A stretch of DNA of 41,224 nt from contig JBKQPR010000133.1 of assembly GCA_052144935.1 (NCBI GenBank), forward strand, positions 1 through 41,224. Direction: 5' to 3'. The translations under genes were made by a program, and so were the position numbers. The DNA is from JOPF133 sp052144935 (GTDB lineage: Bacteria; Acidobacteriota; Terriglobia; Bryobacterales; Bryobacteraceae). A model generated the notes under the pieces. That model searched no databases, was not told where the DNA came from, and saw only the letters and a program-made list of their open reading frames with translations. Positions 15,907 through 26,606 of the stretch are shown here, one piece after another; positions within the stretch are counted from its first letter, which is position 1, and every line of letters starts with the position of its first letter.

Positions 15907-16222
15907 TCGTGTCCTCAACCTGTTCGCCGGTGGCGGCGAAACCAGCCCACGGGGCGGTGCGACGGCGGCCGAAGATGAAGCTGCCCTTCATCTTGTCTTC
16001 CACAAGTCTGACTACGTAGATTCTGCTCCTCTTGGCATCGAGATTGACGCTGGCATTGAGATCGCGCGTCATATCTTGCACGAGGTCGCCAGGGTGCTCA
16101 TACCACAAGCATGCCAGGCTATCGCCGCACTCTATCGCCTTGTGGCTGTCGAGCCATGCGTACAGGCCTTCGTAGTCACCCCTGATCCCCAGATCGAACG
16201 AAACCCAGACTAAATGCTTCAC
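15875..16222 (-). CDS. Cas2/SinR-like small protein, putative PIN partner
   Basis: A 115-residue protein starting MKHLVWVSFDLGIRGDYEGLY, followed by AWLDSHKAIECGDSLACLWY and SRIYVVRL...GSFIFGRRRTAPWAGF. The beta-alpha-beta start and size resemble the ferredoxin fold of the SinR/VapD/Cas2 group; no specific family could be confirmed. Because it overlaps the PIN toxin start and is translated first, it is the likely antitoxin. C-terminal residues (ATGEQVEDTNVELRED) are acidic and probably disordered, which fits an antitoxin tail. No CRISPR or cas genes are nearby. The role as antitoxin is inference from gene order. Confidence 0.65.
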   Translation of the reverse strand: MKHLVWVSFDLGIRGDYEGLYAWLDSHKAIECGDSLACLWYEHPGDLVQDMTRDLNASVNLDAKRSRIYVVRLVEDKMKGSFIFGRRRTAPWAGFAATGEQVEDTNVELREDSPH

Positions 16223-16508
16223 CTTGAGTCCTCCTCAGTTACTCCGAGATCTGCCTTTTGGGCTGAACCGGTGTTTGACGGGGTTGACCTGAGAGCGGCC
16301 CCATCCAGGCCGTGGCAGGGGAACGAGGCCTGAGCTACCCAAAATCCTAATCCTCTCTACTTCCCCAACACTCATATTATCGTTGCAACGGGTCGTAAAG
16401 CCCGGTGGTTTCCGCGTTCGAGTGCCCGCCTATAGGGCACGAAACCGGGCATCAGTATCCGTGGCCCTCGTGAACCAGGTCCTTGATCTTCGGGCCGCCA
16501 AGCGTGAC

Positions 16509-16876
16509 GCCCCTGCGCGATTCGCGGATATGATCTGGCCTCGGCGCGTGTCCTTATCGGTTCCGGCCATATCGCCGCCGCGCTCTTCTTCTGCCAGCAG
16601 ACCGCCGGGAAGAGCCTCAAGGCCTTCCTGACGTGGCACGAACGGGCGTTCCGGCGTACGCACGACCTGGAGGAGTTGGGCGAGGCCTGTCGCGCGATTG
16701 ATGGCACGCTGGCCGATCTATTGGAGCAGGCGGACGTTCTTTCGGATTACGCATGGAAATTGCGCTACCCCGGAGCGCTGTACACCGCCGAACTGGAGGA
16801 AGCGGAGTCCTTGTTCAGCATTGCCGGTGGCATTTTCCGCGAGATCCAGGCGCGGCTCCATAGCGACAGCGTATGA
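16509..16876 (+). pseudogene. HEPN-domain protein, 5' frameshifted
   Basis: From about 16532 the frame reads YDLASARVLIGSGHIAAALF, FCQQTAGKSLKAFLTW, RTHDLEELGEAC and LRYPGALYTAELEEAESLF, a textbook HEPN domain with the QQ..EK-like and R-x-THDL motifs. The preceding residues APARFAD are in another frame, joined by what looks like a one-base loss near 16530, and no good start codon precedes them. HEPN proteins normally pair with a minimal nucleotidyltransferase as an RNase toxin system; none is visible here. The 16223-16508 stretch upstream holds no gene that I can support. I read it as a decayed orphan. Confidence 0.78.
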
Positions 16877-16998
16877 ACCGCAGCCCGGCCGCGCGGAGTT
16901 TCATTGGCGCCCCCCGCACGAATGGCAGGCCGAAGCATGCCCAAGAGCCTTTCCACCCCGCTACAATTGTATTTAGTCCACTTCCACAAGGAATCTCC

Positions 16999-19631
<2,633 letters not shown>

Positions 19632-19635
<4 letters not shown>

Positions 19636-20624
19636 CCGAATCCTGCGATGCATTGGTGGTGGGCGCCGGACCGACCGGCCTGGCCTGCGGCATCGAGCTG
19701 CAGCAGCGCGGCGTGAAAACCATCCTGGTGGAGAAGGGTTGCGTGGTGAACTCGATTTATCACTACCCGACCAACATGACCTTCTTCACCACGCCGGAGC
19801 TGCTGGAAATCGGCAACATCCCGATGACCAGCTTAAATGAGAAACCTAACCGGCACGAAGCACTCAAGTATTACCGGAGGGTGGCCGATCACTTTCGACT
19901 GGATGTGCGGCAATACGAGCGCGTGGACCGCATCGGCGGCGACGACCACGCCTTCCGGATCTTCACCACGGATCGGCTGGGTTGCGGCCACGAGTATCTG
20001 GCCAAGAAGGTGGTGCTGGCGACGGGTTACTACGATGTCCCTAACCGATTGAATGTGCCGGGTGAGGATCTGGACAAAGTACTGCATTATTACAATGAGC
20101 CCCATCCGTACTACAACCATGACGTGGCTGTAATTGGCGCCAAGAACTCGGCGGCGATTGCCGCGCTGGAGTTGTGGTGGACTGGCGCGCGAGTTACTCT
20201 GATCCATCGTGGCGCGGGCATCTCCGACCGGGTCAAATACTGGATCCGCCCCAACATAGAGAATCGCATCAAGAATGGGGAGATCGCGTCTTACTTTCAC
20301 TCGCGAGTCGTGGAAGTGCTGCCGGATTCTATCCGGGTGGAGACGACCGAAGGTGAAGTTTCGTTAAGAAACGACTTTGTGTTCGCCCTCATCGGCTACC
20401 AGCCGGATTTGGAGTTTCTGAACGCCACGGGTATCGTTCTGGAGCCGGACACCCAGCGGCCGCGCACCAACCCGGCGACCCTGGAAAGCGACCGCGCGGG
20501 CATTTACCTGGCCGGCGTAATCGTGGCCGGCATGCATACCAATGAGATCTTCATCGAAAACGGCCGCTTCCACGGCCAGTTGATCGCGGAATCCATCGCT
20601 TCGCGGCTAAATACCACTCGCTGA
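19632..20624 (+). CDS. ypdA: YpdA-family bacillithiol disulfide reductase-like
   Basis: A 330-residue flavoprotein. FAD Rossmann motif GAGPTG at 11-16, the YpdA hallmark NSIYHYPTNMTFFTTPELLEIG (written here in part as the segment after CVVN), NADPH-binding motif GAKNSAA near 165 and the second FAD motif AGIYLAGV near 300. YpdA (Bdr) reduces bacillithiol disulfide using NADPH and lacks the CxxC of thioredoxin reductases, as is true here. Acidobacteria are among the phyla reported to make bacillithiol. GTG 19632 overlaps the alaS stop, so expression is tied to alaS. Assignment rests on the motif set; substrate specificity is not proven. Confidence 0.85.
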
Positions 20625-20646
20625 CCGGCGCGGGCCGATCCGCCCC

Positions 20647-20690
20647 GGTGAAGAACTTCACCTCTAGTACTTCTGTCGTTCTTAGTACAG
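20647..20690. promoter_or_regulatory. Palindrome and AGTAC repeats before small gene
   Basis: A perfect 7-bp-arm palindrome ggtgaag-aa-cttcacc (20647-20662), then ctagtact and ttagtacagtact (about 20664-20692). It lies between the reductase stop and the 74-residue gene. The GTAC half-sites recall those at 1938-2014. No poly-T follows, so an operator region is more likely than a terminator. Confidence 0.45.
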
Positions 20691-20774
20691 TACTCTGGCC
20701 AGGCGTGCGCACACTAACTGAAACCTTCGGTTGAAATCGTGTATCTAACCATAACGAAGGGAGCCCGACATAAA

Positions 20775-20999
20775 ATGCTTCGAACCTTCTTTAGCGCGTT
20801 GTTCAGTTGTTCTCACCAACGCACCACCTTTCCTCTAACCCCCGGGCGAAGGACTTCGGCTCCCAGCGCCACGCGACTGGGAACTTACGTTGTTTGTTTG
20901 GATTGCGGAAAAGAGTTCGCCTACGACTGGGCGTCCATGCGGATTGGCCAGCCGGTGCCCGCGGGCGTGCACCCGGAAGCGCAGCCGAGTTTTCGATAA
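20775..20999 (+). CDS. Small Cys-containing acidobacterial protein
   Basis: A 74-residue protein. It starts MLRTFFSALFSCSHQRTTFP and continues TYVVCLDCGKEFAYDW, giving a C-S-H near the N-terminus and C-L-D-C later, which could form a zinc ribbon. Small proteins of this pattern (CSHKRTTFP...YVVCLDCGKEF) recur in acidobacterial genomes without a named function. ATG 20775 is chosen; a GTG at 20739 would add 12 residues that do not look conserved. It follows two palindromic elements and probably has its own promoter. Confidence 0.75.
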   Translation: MLRTFFSALFSCSHQRTTFPLTPGRRTSAPSATRLGTYVVCLDCGKEFAYDWASMRIGQPVPAGVHPEAQPSFR

Positions 21000-21067
21000 C
21001 CCTCGGCGGTCGGCGGCGTACTTGCGAACCGCATTCCGGTTCGTGCGGTCATCGAAGACTCATCCGG

Positions 21068-23779
21068 TCAGAAATCCCAGCGCAGCCCCAGCCTGAGCGT
21101 TCTAGGCGGGGGGATTGCGAGCGCCGGCCGCTGGTTGAACTGCGGGCCGCTCAAGTCGCTTTCGACAATCTTGTTGCCGTTATTGAGGACATTTAACAGG
21201 CCGGCTGTGAGCTCGATCCGGCCAAAGGGCAGATGGATCTCGCGGCTTATCCGCAGGTTCCAGTTGAGAACGTATTGGGCGCGATTCCCTCCCTCCGGGC
21301 TTCCCCGCAGCGTGGTATCCAGCAGGAACGGCCCCTGAGGCAGTCCTGTGACGAGCAACTCGCGCGCGAACGGAAGCCCATCCAGATAATTGGCCGTATT
21401 CGTGAGGCGCAAACCGCCCAGCCAGGCAGGCGCCAGTAACGCCGCTTGGATTTTGCCCACGAAAGCCCGATCCATGAAGGGATGCCCCGTCGCATGGATC
21501 ATTGAGTTGGGATCGCCGTCGAGCGCTCCGACTACGCCTGGGTCGTTCTCCCACACGGAGCTTCCAGGGTTGGTCGGACCAAAGGACTTTTCCGCGGTGA
21601 AAGACAGGCGGATGTCCGCATACTGGCGATGCGTACCCGCCGTGGCCGTAAGGGCCTCGGTCAGTTCCCGCAGACCAGCGGGATTCGTGAGCAGGTACTC
21701 GTCATGCCCGAGCGTAGCCGGCTCCTGCGCATAGATCACCAGGCTTTGATCGTCGAATGTTCCTGTAATAGAGTCGGGACCGGGGTCCGTGATGACCACC
21801 GGGTAGTAGTCCGCGGCAGTTACGCCTGTGTTCACCGCCGCCATCCGATCTTTTTCGTCGCGGCGAAGCAAGTCGATCGACAAGGCGTTTTGGCGGGGCA
21901 GCGCGAGTTCCGCGGAGACATTGAATTGGCCGGCGTAAGGGCGCTTCAGATGCGGATCGATGCTGGAGTAAGCGCCTCCGAAGCGTTGTAAGAGCTGGCC
22001 CGTTTGCGCGTCGTATACCAGACCGCTTAGGGCGTCCGAATCGGCGAAATCCAGGTATCTGCCAGCCAGGCTGGAACAGGTTCGCGAGTAACTCCCACCC
22101 AGAGTCAGTCGCGAGAATCCCGGCGCCGGCACGGCGATGCCGGCCCGCGGCGATGGACTCGCCCACGAAATCGCAGCGGGCTGTCCCACCACCGCGCCCC
22201 GCGAGACATCCATCCCGAGGCCCAGATCCAGCATGATTCCATGGATCCACCGGATCGCGTCATGTAAGTAGGGCGTGAACGAATCGATTCTCTCGCGCGT
22301 GTCGTTGGGAGTATTCAAGCGCACGGCGAACGCCGGTTGCCCCGCCGCGGAAATCAGATCCGTGCCGCCGGTGGTTTGAAAGCGGTTCCGCGGCTGCGAG
22401 GTTTCCCAAGCGGCTCCCATGGAGAGGCGATGCGTCAGCCCTCCCACGTGCACCTCGCCGCTTTGCCAGGCCCCACCGACCTGGTGGCGGGTGCGCACCG
22501 CGAAATTGGACAGCGGCGCATCCACCGGCGCGAGGTCCAGCAGGTCGATCTGGCCCGGCGCGTTTTGCCCGTTCAGGGGAGATGTGTCGAGGTGAGCCGT
22601 CGAATAGCCATAGCGAACCTCCAGGACGCCTGCGCTGCCGCCGAACTGATGTGTCCAACCGGCTTGTACGAGGTCGAAGTGATCGGTCTCCCGCAGATTC
22701 TCAAAACCGTCGACTCCGTAAAAGGTAGGCATCACCCGGTTGGCCAGGATGGCTTCCATGCCGGAAGGCCATCCGCCGTTGGAGAGATCCAGGCGCGATC
22801 CGCTGTAAAGGGCGTCGAGCCGATCGCGCGCGCCGATCCGGACCTGGCCTCGGGTGTTGCCAAAGAGCATGCGGCTGCCGATCGGAGTGGCGCTCGGGCG
22901 CTCGGGCGCAGTCTGGGATGCCCACTGTCCAGTGGCCGTCGCCGAGATATCGGCCCATCGGCCGATCGGGCCGCTTAGTTCCGCCGTGTCCCTGGTGAAC
23001 CAGAGGAATTCGTCCGGCCGTTGGACGTTTCCGCGATCCGCCAGAGGAGGCAGGTTGTCGCCGGCGAAGGCCGAGGCGGTATTCTCCGTCCCGAAGCCGC
23101 CATGCCAGGAACTTTCCGCGCCAGCGAGAAAGACCCCGACCGTGTAAGCATCCATTGGCGTGGCCGTGGCGGCCGGCGTGGCCGTGGCGGCATAGGCTTG
23201 GCGGACCATCACCGAATCTTCGGCGGCCGGGTCGTCCAGCATCACAGGCTTTCCCGGCTGGTACGAATCGGTCGCGTCCAGACCGTTCAGACGGAAGCCG
23301 GTGGCAGTCCATGATGCGGACCCGATGGAAATCAGCGGGAGCCGGATACCGCCCAAGTTGGCGAAATCCAGCGGGTAGCTCATCGCGGCCGGGGTCAGCA
23401 GAAGGACGTACTGAGCGGCGTTGAGCGCGCCTGCCGGAGCCCGGATCGAATCTACGGTTCGGTTTTCGCCGGGCCGCAAATCGCAGCGAGCGATTTCGAG
23501 CGGCCGGATCCGTACGCGGCAGGTGGCCCCCAGCGAGCCGGCGCGAACCGTATACACCCCGTAGGGAAGGGCCGCTGAGAAGTGCCCTTGAGCGTCTGAA
23601 TCCAGCGGGAATACCGATCCCAGCGGCCCTTCGACCCGGATGTGAGTGCGAGCGGCCGGGCCCCGCCCATCCTCAACCGACCCCTGTAGCATGCCCAGAG
23701 TTAACTGTGCGCGGCCGGCCGGCAGCAACCATGCTGGAGCAGCCAGCAGGACAGCCCGGCGTAACAGGCGACGCGTCAT
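21068..23779 (-). CDS. TonB-dependent receptor-like outer-membrane protein
   Basis: A 903-residue protein from ATG 23779 (MTRRLLRRAVLLAAPAWLLPAGRA signal; an earlier ATG at 23848 lacks protein-like sequence). Residues about 30-100 form a carboxypeptidase-regulatory-like beta-sandwich (GMLQGSVEDGRGPAARTHIRV...YGVYTVRAG), followed by a plug-like region and a long beta-barrel with alternating aromatic strands, ending TLRLGLRWDF with the terminal Phe for Bam assembly. This is the Oar/SusC-like arrangement widespread in acidobacteria, where the cargo is usually unknown. A short Thr/Ala/Pro repeat (ATATPAATATP) is encoded by an 18-bp tandem duplication at 23157-23192. No TonB box is obvious. Standing alone on this strand, it gives no substrate clue. 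Confidence 0.88.
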   Translation of the reverse strand: MTRRLLRRAVLLAAPAWLLPAGRAQLTLGMLQGSVEDGRGPAARTHIRVEGPLGSVFPLDSDAQGHFSAALPYGVYTVRAGSLGATCRVRIRPLEIARCDLRPGENRTVDSIRAPAGALNAAQYVLLLTPAAMSYPLDFANLGGIRLPLISIGSASWTATGFRLNGLDATDSYQPGKPVMLDDPAAEDSVMVRQAYAATATPAATATPMDAYTVGVFLAGAESSWHGGFGTENTASAFAGDNLPPLADRGNVQRPDEFLWFTRDTAELSGPIGRWADISATATGQWASQTAPERPSATPIGSRMLFGNTRGQVRIGARDRLDALYSGSRLDLSNGGWPSGMEAILANRVMPTFYGVDGFENLRETDHFDLVQAGWTHQFGGSAGVLEVRYGYSTAHLDTSPLNGQNAPGQIDLLDLAPVDAPLSNFAVRTRHQVGGAWQSGEVHVGGLTHRLSMGAAWETSQPRNRFQTTGGTDLISAAGQPAFAVRLNTPNDTRERIDSFTPYLHDAIRWIHGIMLDLGLGMDVSRGAVVGQPAAISWASPSPRAGIAVPAPGFSRLTLGGSYSRTCSSLAGRYLDFADSDALSGLVYDAQTGQLLQRFGGAYSSIDPHLKRPYAGQFNVSAELALPRQNALSIDLLRRDEKDRMAAVNTGVTAADYYPVVITDPGPDSITGTFDDQSLVIYAQEPATLGHDEYLLTNPAGLRELTEALTATAGTHRQYADIRLSFTAEKSFGPTNPGSSVWENDPGVVGALDGDPNSMIHATGHPFMDRAFVGKIQAALLAPAWLGGLRLTNTANYLDGLPFARELLVTGLPQGPFLLDTTLRGSPEGGNRAQYVLNWNLRISREIHLPFGRIELTAGLLNVLNNGNKIVESDLSGPQFNQRPALAIPPPRTLRLGLRWDF

Positions 23780-23955
23780 GCTACCAGGATGACTCAGGCC
23801 CAGATATTTCGGGGCAGGTGCTCGCCGCTCCGCTTGCAAGGTCCTCACGTGCGTTGAACCGCGTGGGCCGAGCGCCGGAACTGGTAGAATTCACGGGTAG
23901 TGTTTTTCGAGATCCTCGGCGAGCTTGCGGGCGTTGAGACGTTCGGGATTGGTAA

Positions 23956-24132
23956 GTCGATTCGCGAACTTCCACGTCTGGCAAACTCTATGGCAAGGGC
24001 CGGTGGCGGAAGCGAAAGGGCTTCGCCAATGTGCGACTGCCGAATGGTAGGATACGGAAAGCGGAGCTTCACTGGTATGAGGCATCGGGTATCGGCAGGA
24101 AGGTATTCAAGATCAAGCGCTTTGTAGATTAG
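23956..24132 (+). pseudogene. Small basic protein, no start (repeat A copy 1)
   Basis: The open frame reads SGKLYGKGRWRKRKGFANVR, LPNGRIRKAELHWYEASGI, GRKVFKIKRFVD-stop. The sequence is coherent and very basic, of a small-protein family I recall from several phyla without a name. An in-frame TAA precedes it at 23953 and no ATG, GTG or TTG lies before the conserved part, so the 5' end is missing. It sits 2 nt before the next gene, which indicates a former two-gene operon. The function is unknown; the DNA may also encode nothing now. Confidence 0.6.
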
Positions 24133-24134
24133 CT

Positions 24135-24372
24135 ATGCGGTCTCGTCGCATGAAGATGCATGGTTTTGCCGTGTGCATACGAAATGCCGGCTTCGGCGCC
24201 TCACTTGCGGTCACAAAGTTGTATCCGGTAAGTGGCTGATGCGGACGCAGAAGCGAACGATCTCATCCGTGTAATCGATGAATCGGGTGAGGACTACGTC
24301 TATCCAGCCCGCCTGTTCAAGAGACTCACATTACCCGGCGAAGTTCAGCGGGCCCTGCGCCTGGCGTCGTAA
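24135..24372 (+). pseudogene. Small conserved protein, frameshifted (copy 1)
   Basis: Starts MRSRRMKMHGFAVCIRNAGF (or at the later ATG 24150), continues GASLAVTKLYP, then meets TGA at 24237. An extra base near 24231 causes this; in the next frame the protein resumes ADAEANDLIRVIDESGEDYVY, PARLFKRLTLPGEVQRALRLAS and stops at 24370. Without the insertion it would be about 78 residues. Proteins with KLYP...LIRVIDESGEDY are widespread small hypotheticals, often next to a gene like the one upstream. The second copy (25414) is broken elsewhere, so the ancestral gene was intact before duplication. Confidence 0.78.
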
Positions 24373-24407
24373 GCCGGTCTGGCTACGCCGGCTGCCGCCT
24401 CGCTCGT

Positions 24408-24469
24408 CCCGCTAACATTTGCAACCGCGGCCCGTCTCCGCACGTAAGGAGCCATCAATAGCGCATCCG
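24408..24469. repeat. 62-bp repeat B, copy 1
   Basis: cccgctaacatttgcaaccg...cgtaaggagccat...gcgcatccg, nearly identical (about 3 differences) to 26607-26668. The second copy lies just upstream of a permease gene, so B may be its leader or promoter region, duplicated here. Confidence 0.88.
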
Positions 24470-24481
24470 TTGAGCCTGGCC

Positions 24482-24727
24482 TCACGGAACAGGTTGGCCC
24501 TTGGGCGCCTGAGCAGGGAGCAGAAAGGTTTTGATCAACTCGCCCTCGCCGCAAACTGTCATGCCGGAGAATCGCTTGTACCACGGGCCCTCGGGAACCT
24601 CCGGCTCGCTGTCGAGCCACTTTGCCAGCAGTTCCAACTGAGATGCAGGAATCTTCCGGCTCTGGACCCGGTCGAGCAGATGCTGAAACAGAGCGGGCGG
24701 AACATTTTGGCGGCGGACTTTCGGCAC
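24482..24727 (-). CDS. Small toxin-like protein, unknown family
   Basis: An 81-residue protein starting MPKVRRQNVPPALFQHLLDR, then IPASQLELLAKWLDSEPEVP and GPWYKRFSGMTVCGEGELIK. This pattern occurs in small hypotheticals of cyanobacteria and acidobacteria. It follows the ribbon-helix-helix gene after 24 nt and is probably in the same operon, an arrangement that suggests the effector half of a toxin-antitoxin-like pair. No known nuclease motif is visible; one Cys and several conserved charged residues (K52-R53, E62, E64) are the only catalytic candidates. The toxin role is inference from context. Confidence 0.65.
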   Translation of the reverse strand: MPKVRRQNVPPALFQHLLDRVQSRKIPASQLELLAKWLDSEPEVPEGPWYKRFSGMTVCGEGELIKTFLLPAQAPKGQPVP

Positions 24728-24751
24728 AGCCTGATCCCCAGATTCGCGGCC

Positions 24752-25093
24752 CTAAATCCCGTAGAAGCCGCGCGTGAGACGCTCTTTGATCTGTGACGCC
24801 TCCGCCGGATTCGAAGCCGCCGCGAGGCGCTTCGCCAGTAAGCCCAACTCTTCGGGGCCAAGGCGGTTGCCCTTGCCTTCCAGGACGGCAAGTTCCGCGG
24901 TCTCGAGAGCGACCTCCTCCCCGCTCGGCTTGCGCGCCACCACCCGACTCCCGGTGAGCGCTTGCCGCACGAACCAGTGATAAACGGCCAGTGCGCTCTT
25001 GATCACCTCAGTTCGCTTTGATCCCGTCAACGCGGCCATCTGGTCCACAAGCGCAAGTTCGGCCGGCGTCAGGACGGGCTGGATTCTCGCCAT
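24752..25093 (-). CDS. Ribbon-helix-helix regulator or antitoxin
   Basis: A 113-residue protein. The N-terminal half fits an RHH/CopG-like DNA-binding fold: RIQPVLTPAELALVDQMAAL, then GSKRTEVIKSALAVYHWFVR. The C-terminal half (RVVARKPSGEEVALETAELA and a helical tail) is likely the partner-binding part. It is first in a minus-strand pair with the 81-residue protein and would autoregulate the pair. The pair is framed by repeat B copy 1 and repeat A copy 2, suggesting that it arrived as a unit in the space between duplicated segments. Start at 25093 is the only good ATG. Confidence 0.78.
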   Translation of the reverse strand: MARIQPVLTPAELALVDQMAALTGSKRTEVIKSALAVYHWFVRQALTGSRVVARKPSGEEVALETAELAVLEGKGNRLGPEELGLLAKRLAAASNPAEASQIKERLTRGFYGI

Positions 25094-25234
25094 ACTCGGA
25101 TATCCTCAGTTTCTGTGCTTATTCTACTCCTTTCTGCCGAGGGCCGGGATACGAGCGGTCTGGTAGAATTCACGGGTAGTGTTTTTCGAGATCCTTGGCG
25201 AGTTTGCGGGCGTTGAGACGTTCGCGATTGGTAA

Positions 25235-25411
25235 GTCGATTCGCGAACTTCCACGTCTGGCAAACTCTATGGCAAGGGCCGGTGGCGGAAGCGAAAGGGC
25301 TTCGCCGATGTGCGACTGCCGAATGGTAGGATACGGAAAGCGGAGCTTCACTGGTATGAGGCATCGGGTATCGGCAGGAAGGTATTCAAGATCAAGCGCT
25401 TTGTAGATTAG
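25235..25411 (+). pseudogene. Small basic protein, no start (repeat A copy 2)
   Basis: Same as the copy at 23956: YGKGRWRKRKGFADVRLPNG and so on to KRFVD-stop, with the same in-frame TAA upstream and no start codon. The identical defect in both copies means the loss of the 5' end predates the duplication. Confidence 0.6.
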
Positions 25412-25413
25412 CT

Positions 25414-25654
25414 ATGCGGTCTCGTCGAATGAAGATGCATGGTTTTGCCGTGTGCATACGAAATGCCGGCTTCGGCGCCTCACTTGCGGTCACAAAGTTG
25501 TATCCTGTAGTGGCTGATGCCGACGCGGAAGCGAACGATCTCATCCGTGTAATCGATGAATCGGGTGAGGACTAACGTCTATCCAGCCCGCCTGTTCAAG
25601 AGACTCACATTACCCGGCGAAGTTCAGCGGGCCCTGCGCCTGGCGTCGTATGCC
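25414..25654 (+). pseudogene. Small conserved protein, frameshifted (copy 2)
   Basis: Starts MRSRRMKMHGFAVCIRNAGF and here reads correctly through KLYPVVADADAEANDL and IRVIDESGED, but an extra A at about 25574 creates TAA at 25573. In the next frame the rest follows (VYPARLFKRLTLPGEVQRAL). The ancestral stop is also altered (TCG-TAT here, TCG-TAA in copy 1), so the frame would run on. The lesion differs from that in copy 1. Confidence 0.78.
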
Positions 25655-25792
25655 GGTCTGGTCGCCAGGCAAAAAAACCTGTCAGCCATTCCCATGCCCC
25701 TGAGGACGGTAATAACTGGCCGCTGCCACCCGGTGAGATCGACCGGGTGCATCGTCGGCGGATTCCTCATCCCGGGTGGATCGACGGCTGTC

Positions 25793-26113
25793 CTATGCGG
25801 ACCGCCGGATCGGAACAAAGCGGATCTCGACTCGCTGATGCAAGGCGCCCGCGATCCTGCGCAATATAGCCAGGGAGTGGCCTTCATAGTCGGCATCCTC
25901 AAGGCGGCAGATGACCGACGCTGTGGTGCCAACGAGCCTGGCAAGCTGAGTTTGAGTGAGGCTCGCGGCGGTCCTCAGTTCGTGGATCTTGCGGGCGATC
26001 TCATCGTTCGCTCGCGCCTCCTCGAGATTCCTCAGCCGGGCCGCCTTGCCTGCATAGAATCGGCGGTGAAGGATCTCAATTGCGTCGATGGCGGGTTTCG
26101 TTTGCCGGGCCAT
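25793..26113 (-). CDS. HigA-like XRE antitoxin
   Basis: A 106-residue protein from ATG 26113 (MARQTKPAIDAIEILHRRFY). The C-terminal half is an XRE helix-turn-helix: KIHELRTAASLTQTQLARLV, GTTASVICRLEDADYEGHSL, AILRRIAGALHQRVEIRF. This is the antitoxin form that pairs with RelE/HigB toxins related to phage Gp49. The toxin gene is immediately upstream but has several frameshifts, so the antitoxin is now alone. An open frame extends upstream through toxin debris and should not be read as a longer protein. Confidence 0.85.
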   Translation of the reverse strand: MARQTKPAIDAIEILHRRFYAGKAARLRNLEEARANDEIARKIHELRTAASLTQTQLARLVGTTASVICRLEDADYEGHSLAILRRIAGALHQRVEIRFVPIRRSA

Positions 26114-26114
26114 G

Positions 26115-26481
26115 TCAAGTCTCCTGGTAAGTGTGCCTGGCCGGATTCGCTTCAAACCCTTCTTGCGCTCCACGGCGCGTTCGATCTCCTTCGGCGGGAC
26201 CACCCGTCCTTCACGAGGCCGTGCGACACCACCGCCGCCATCGCCCCGTGGAAAAGTACAGGATCCGGAAATGGACTCCCCGAAGGCTGACCCGCAGTTC
26301 GTAGATTCCGTCGCGCAGGAAGTCCGCTTCGGGCCGCCGCAGTTCGCGGCCCATCTCACGCAACCGCTCCAACCGGAGGTAAGCACATGTCCTGCACCTT
26401 CGCCGGCAATTCGTCGAACCACGCCACGAACGGGCACGCCCCATCCAACTCCCGATAGAGGACGACTCCGGTCTTGGGCAC
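26115..26481 (-). pseudogene. HigB/RelE (Gp49-like) toxin, multiple frameshifts
   Basis: Start GTG 26481 reads VPKTGVVLYRELDGACPFVA, WFDELPAKVQDMCL, then leaves frame. The next frame carries RLERLREMGRELRRPEADFL and RDGIYELRVSLRGVHFRILYF, the core of HigB/Gp49-like toxins. A second shift is needed for AMAAVVSHGLVKDG and a third for VPPKEIERAVERKK. At least three indels separate pieces that together make a full-length toxin of about 120 residues. The gene is clearly dead, while its antitoxin downstream is open. Confidence 0.85.
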
Positions 26482-26606
26482 TTCGATCTCAGTCTATTCG
26501 CAATGTGGCGAAATTGCAACCAGACCCCGTTCCGCGCCGTCCGAGTGTCGCCGCGGCCATCCGCGCCTTCCGCCCCGCGCTTTCCGCACCTTTCCGCCTC
26601 ACCCGA

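Larger units (their letters stand above)
23881..24382. repeat. 502-bp direct repeat A, copy 1
   Basis: Matches 25160-25661 (constant offset 1279) with few mismatches plus one compensating one-base insertion in each copy. It carries two small plus-strand genes. It is followed after 25 bp by repeat B copy 1. Confidence 0.93.
25160..25661. repeat. 502-bp direct repeat A, copy 2
   Basis: Second copy of 23881-24382. Both copies begin at ctggtagaattcacggg and end at gccggtctgg. It is followed by the HigBA-like pair, not directly by repeat B. Confidence 0.93.

Noticed and set aside
23891..24085. Minus-strand frame in repeat A with ANRLTNPERLNARKLAEDL
   Set aside because: Tempting as a helical protein, but the plus strand of the same DNA encodes a more convincing small protein (GRWRKRKG...HWYEASGIG), and the minus frame does not resemble any family in its first half.
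26114..26437. N-terminal extension of the HigA-like antitoxin
   Set aside because: The extra frame is made of pieces of the broken toxin in the wrong frame; the true start is at 26113.
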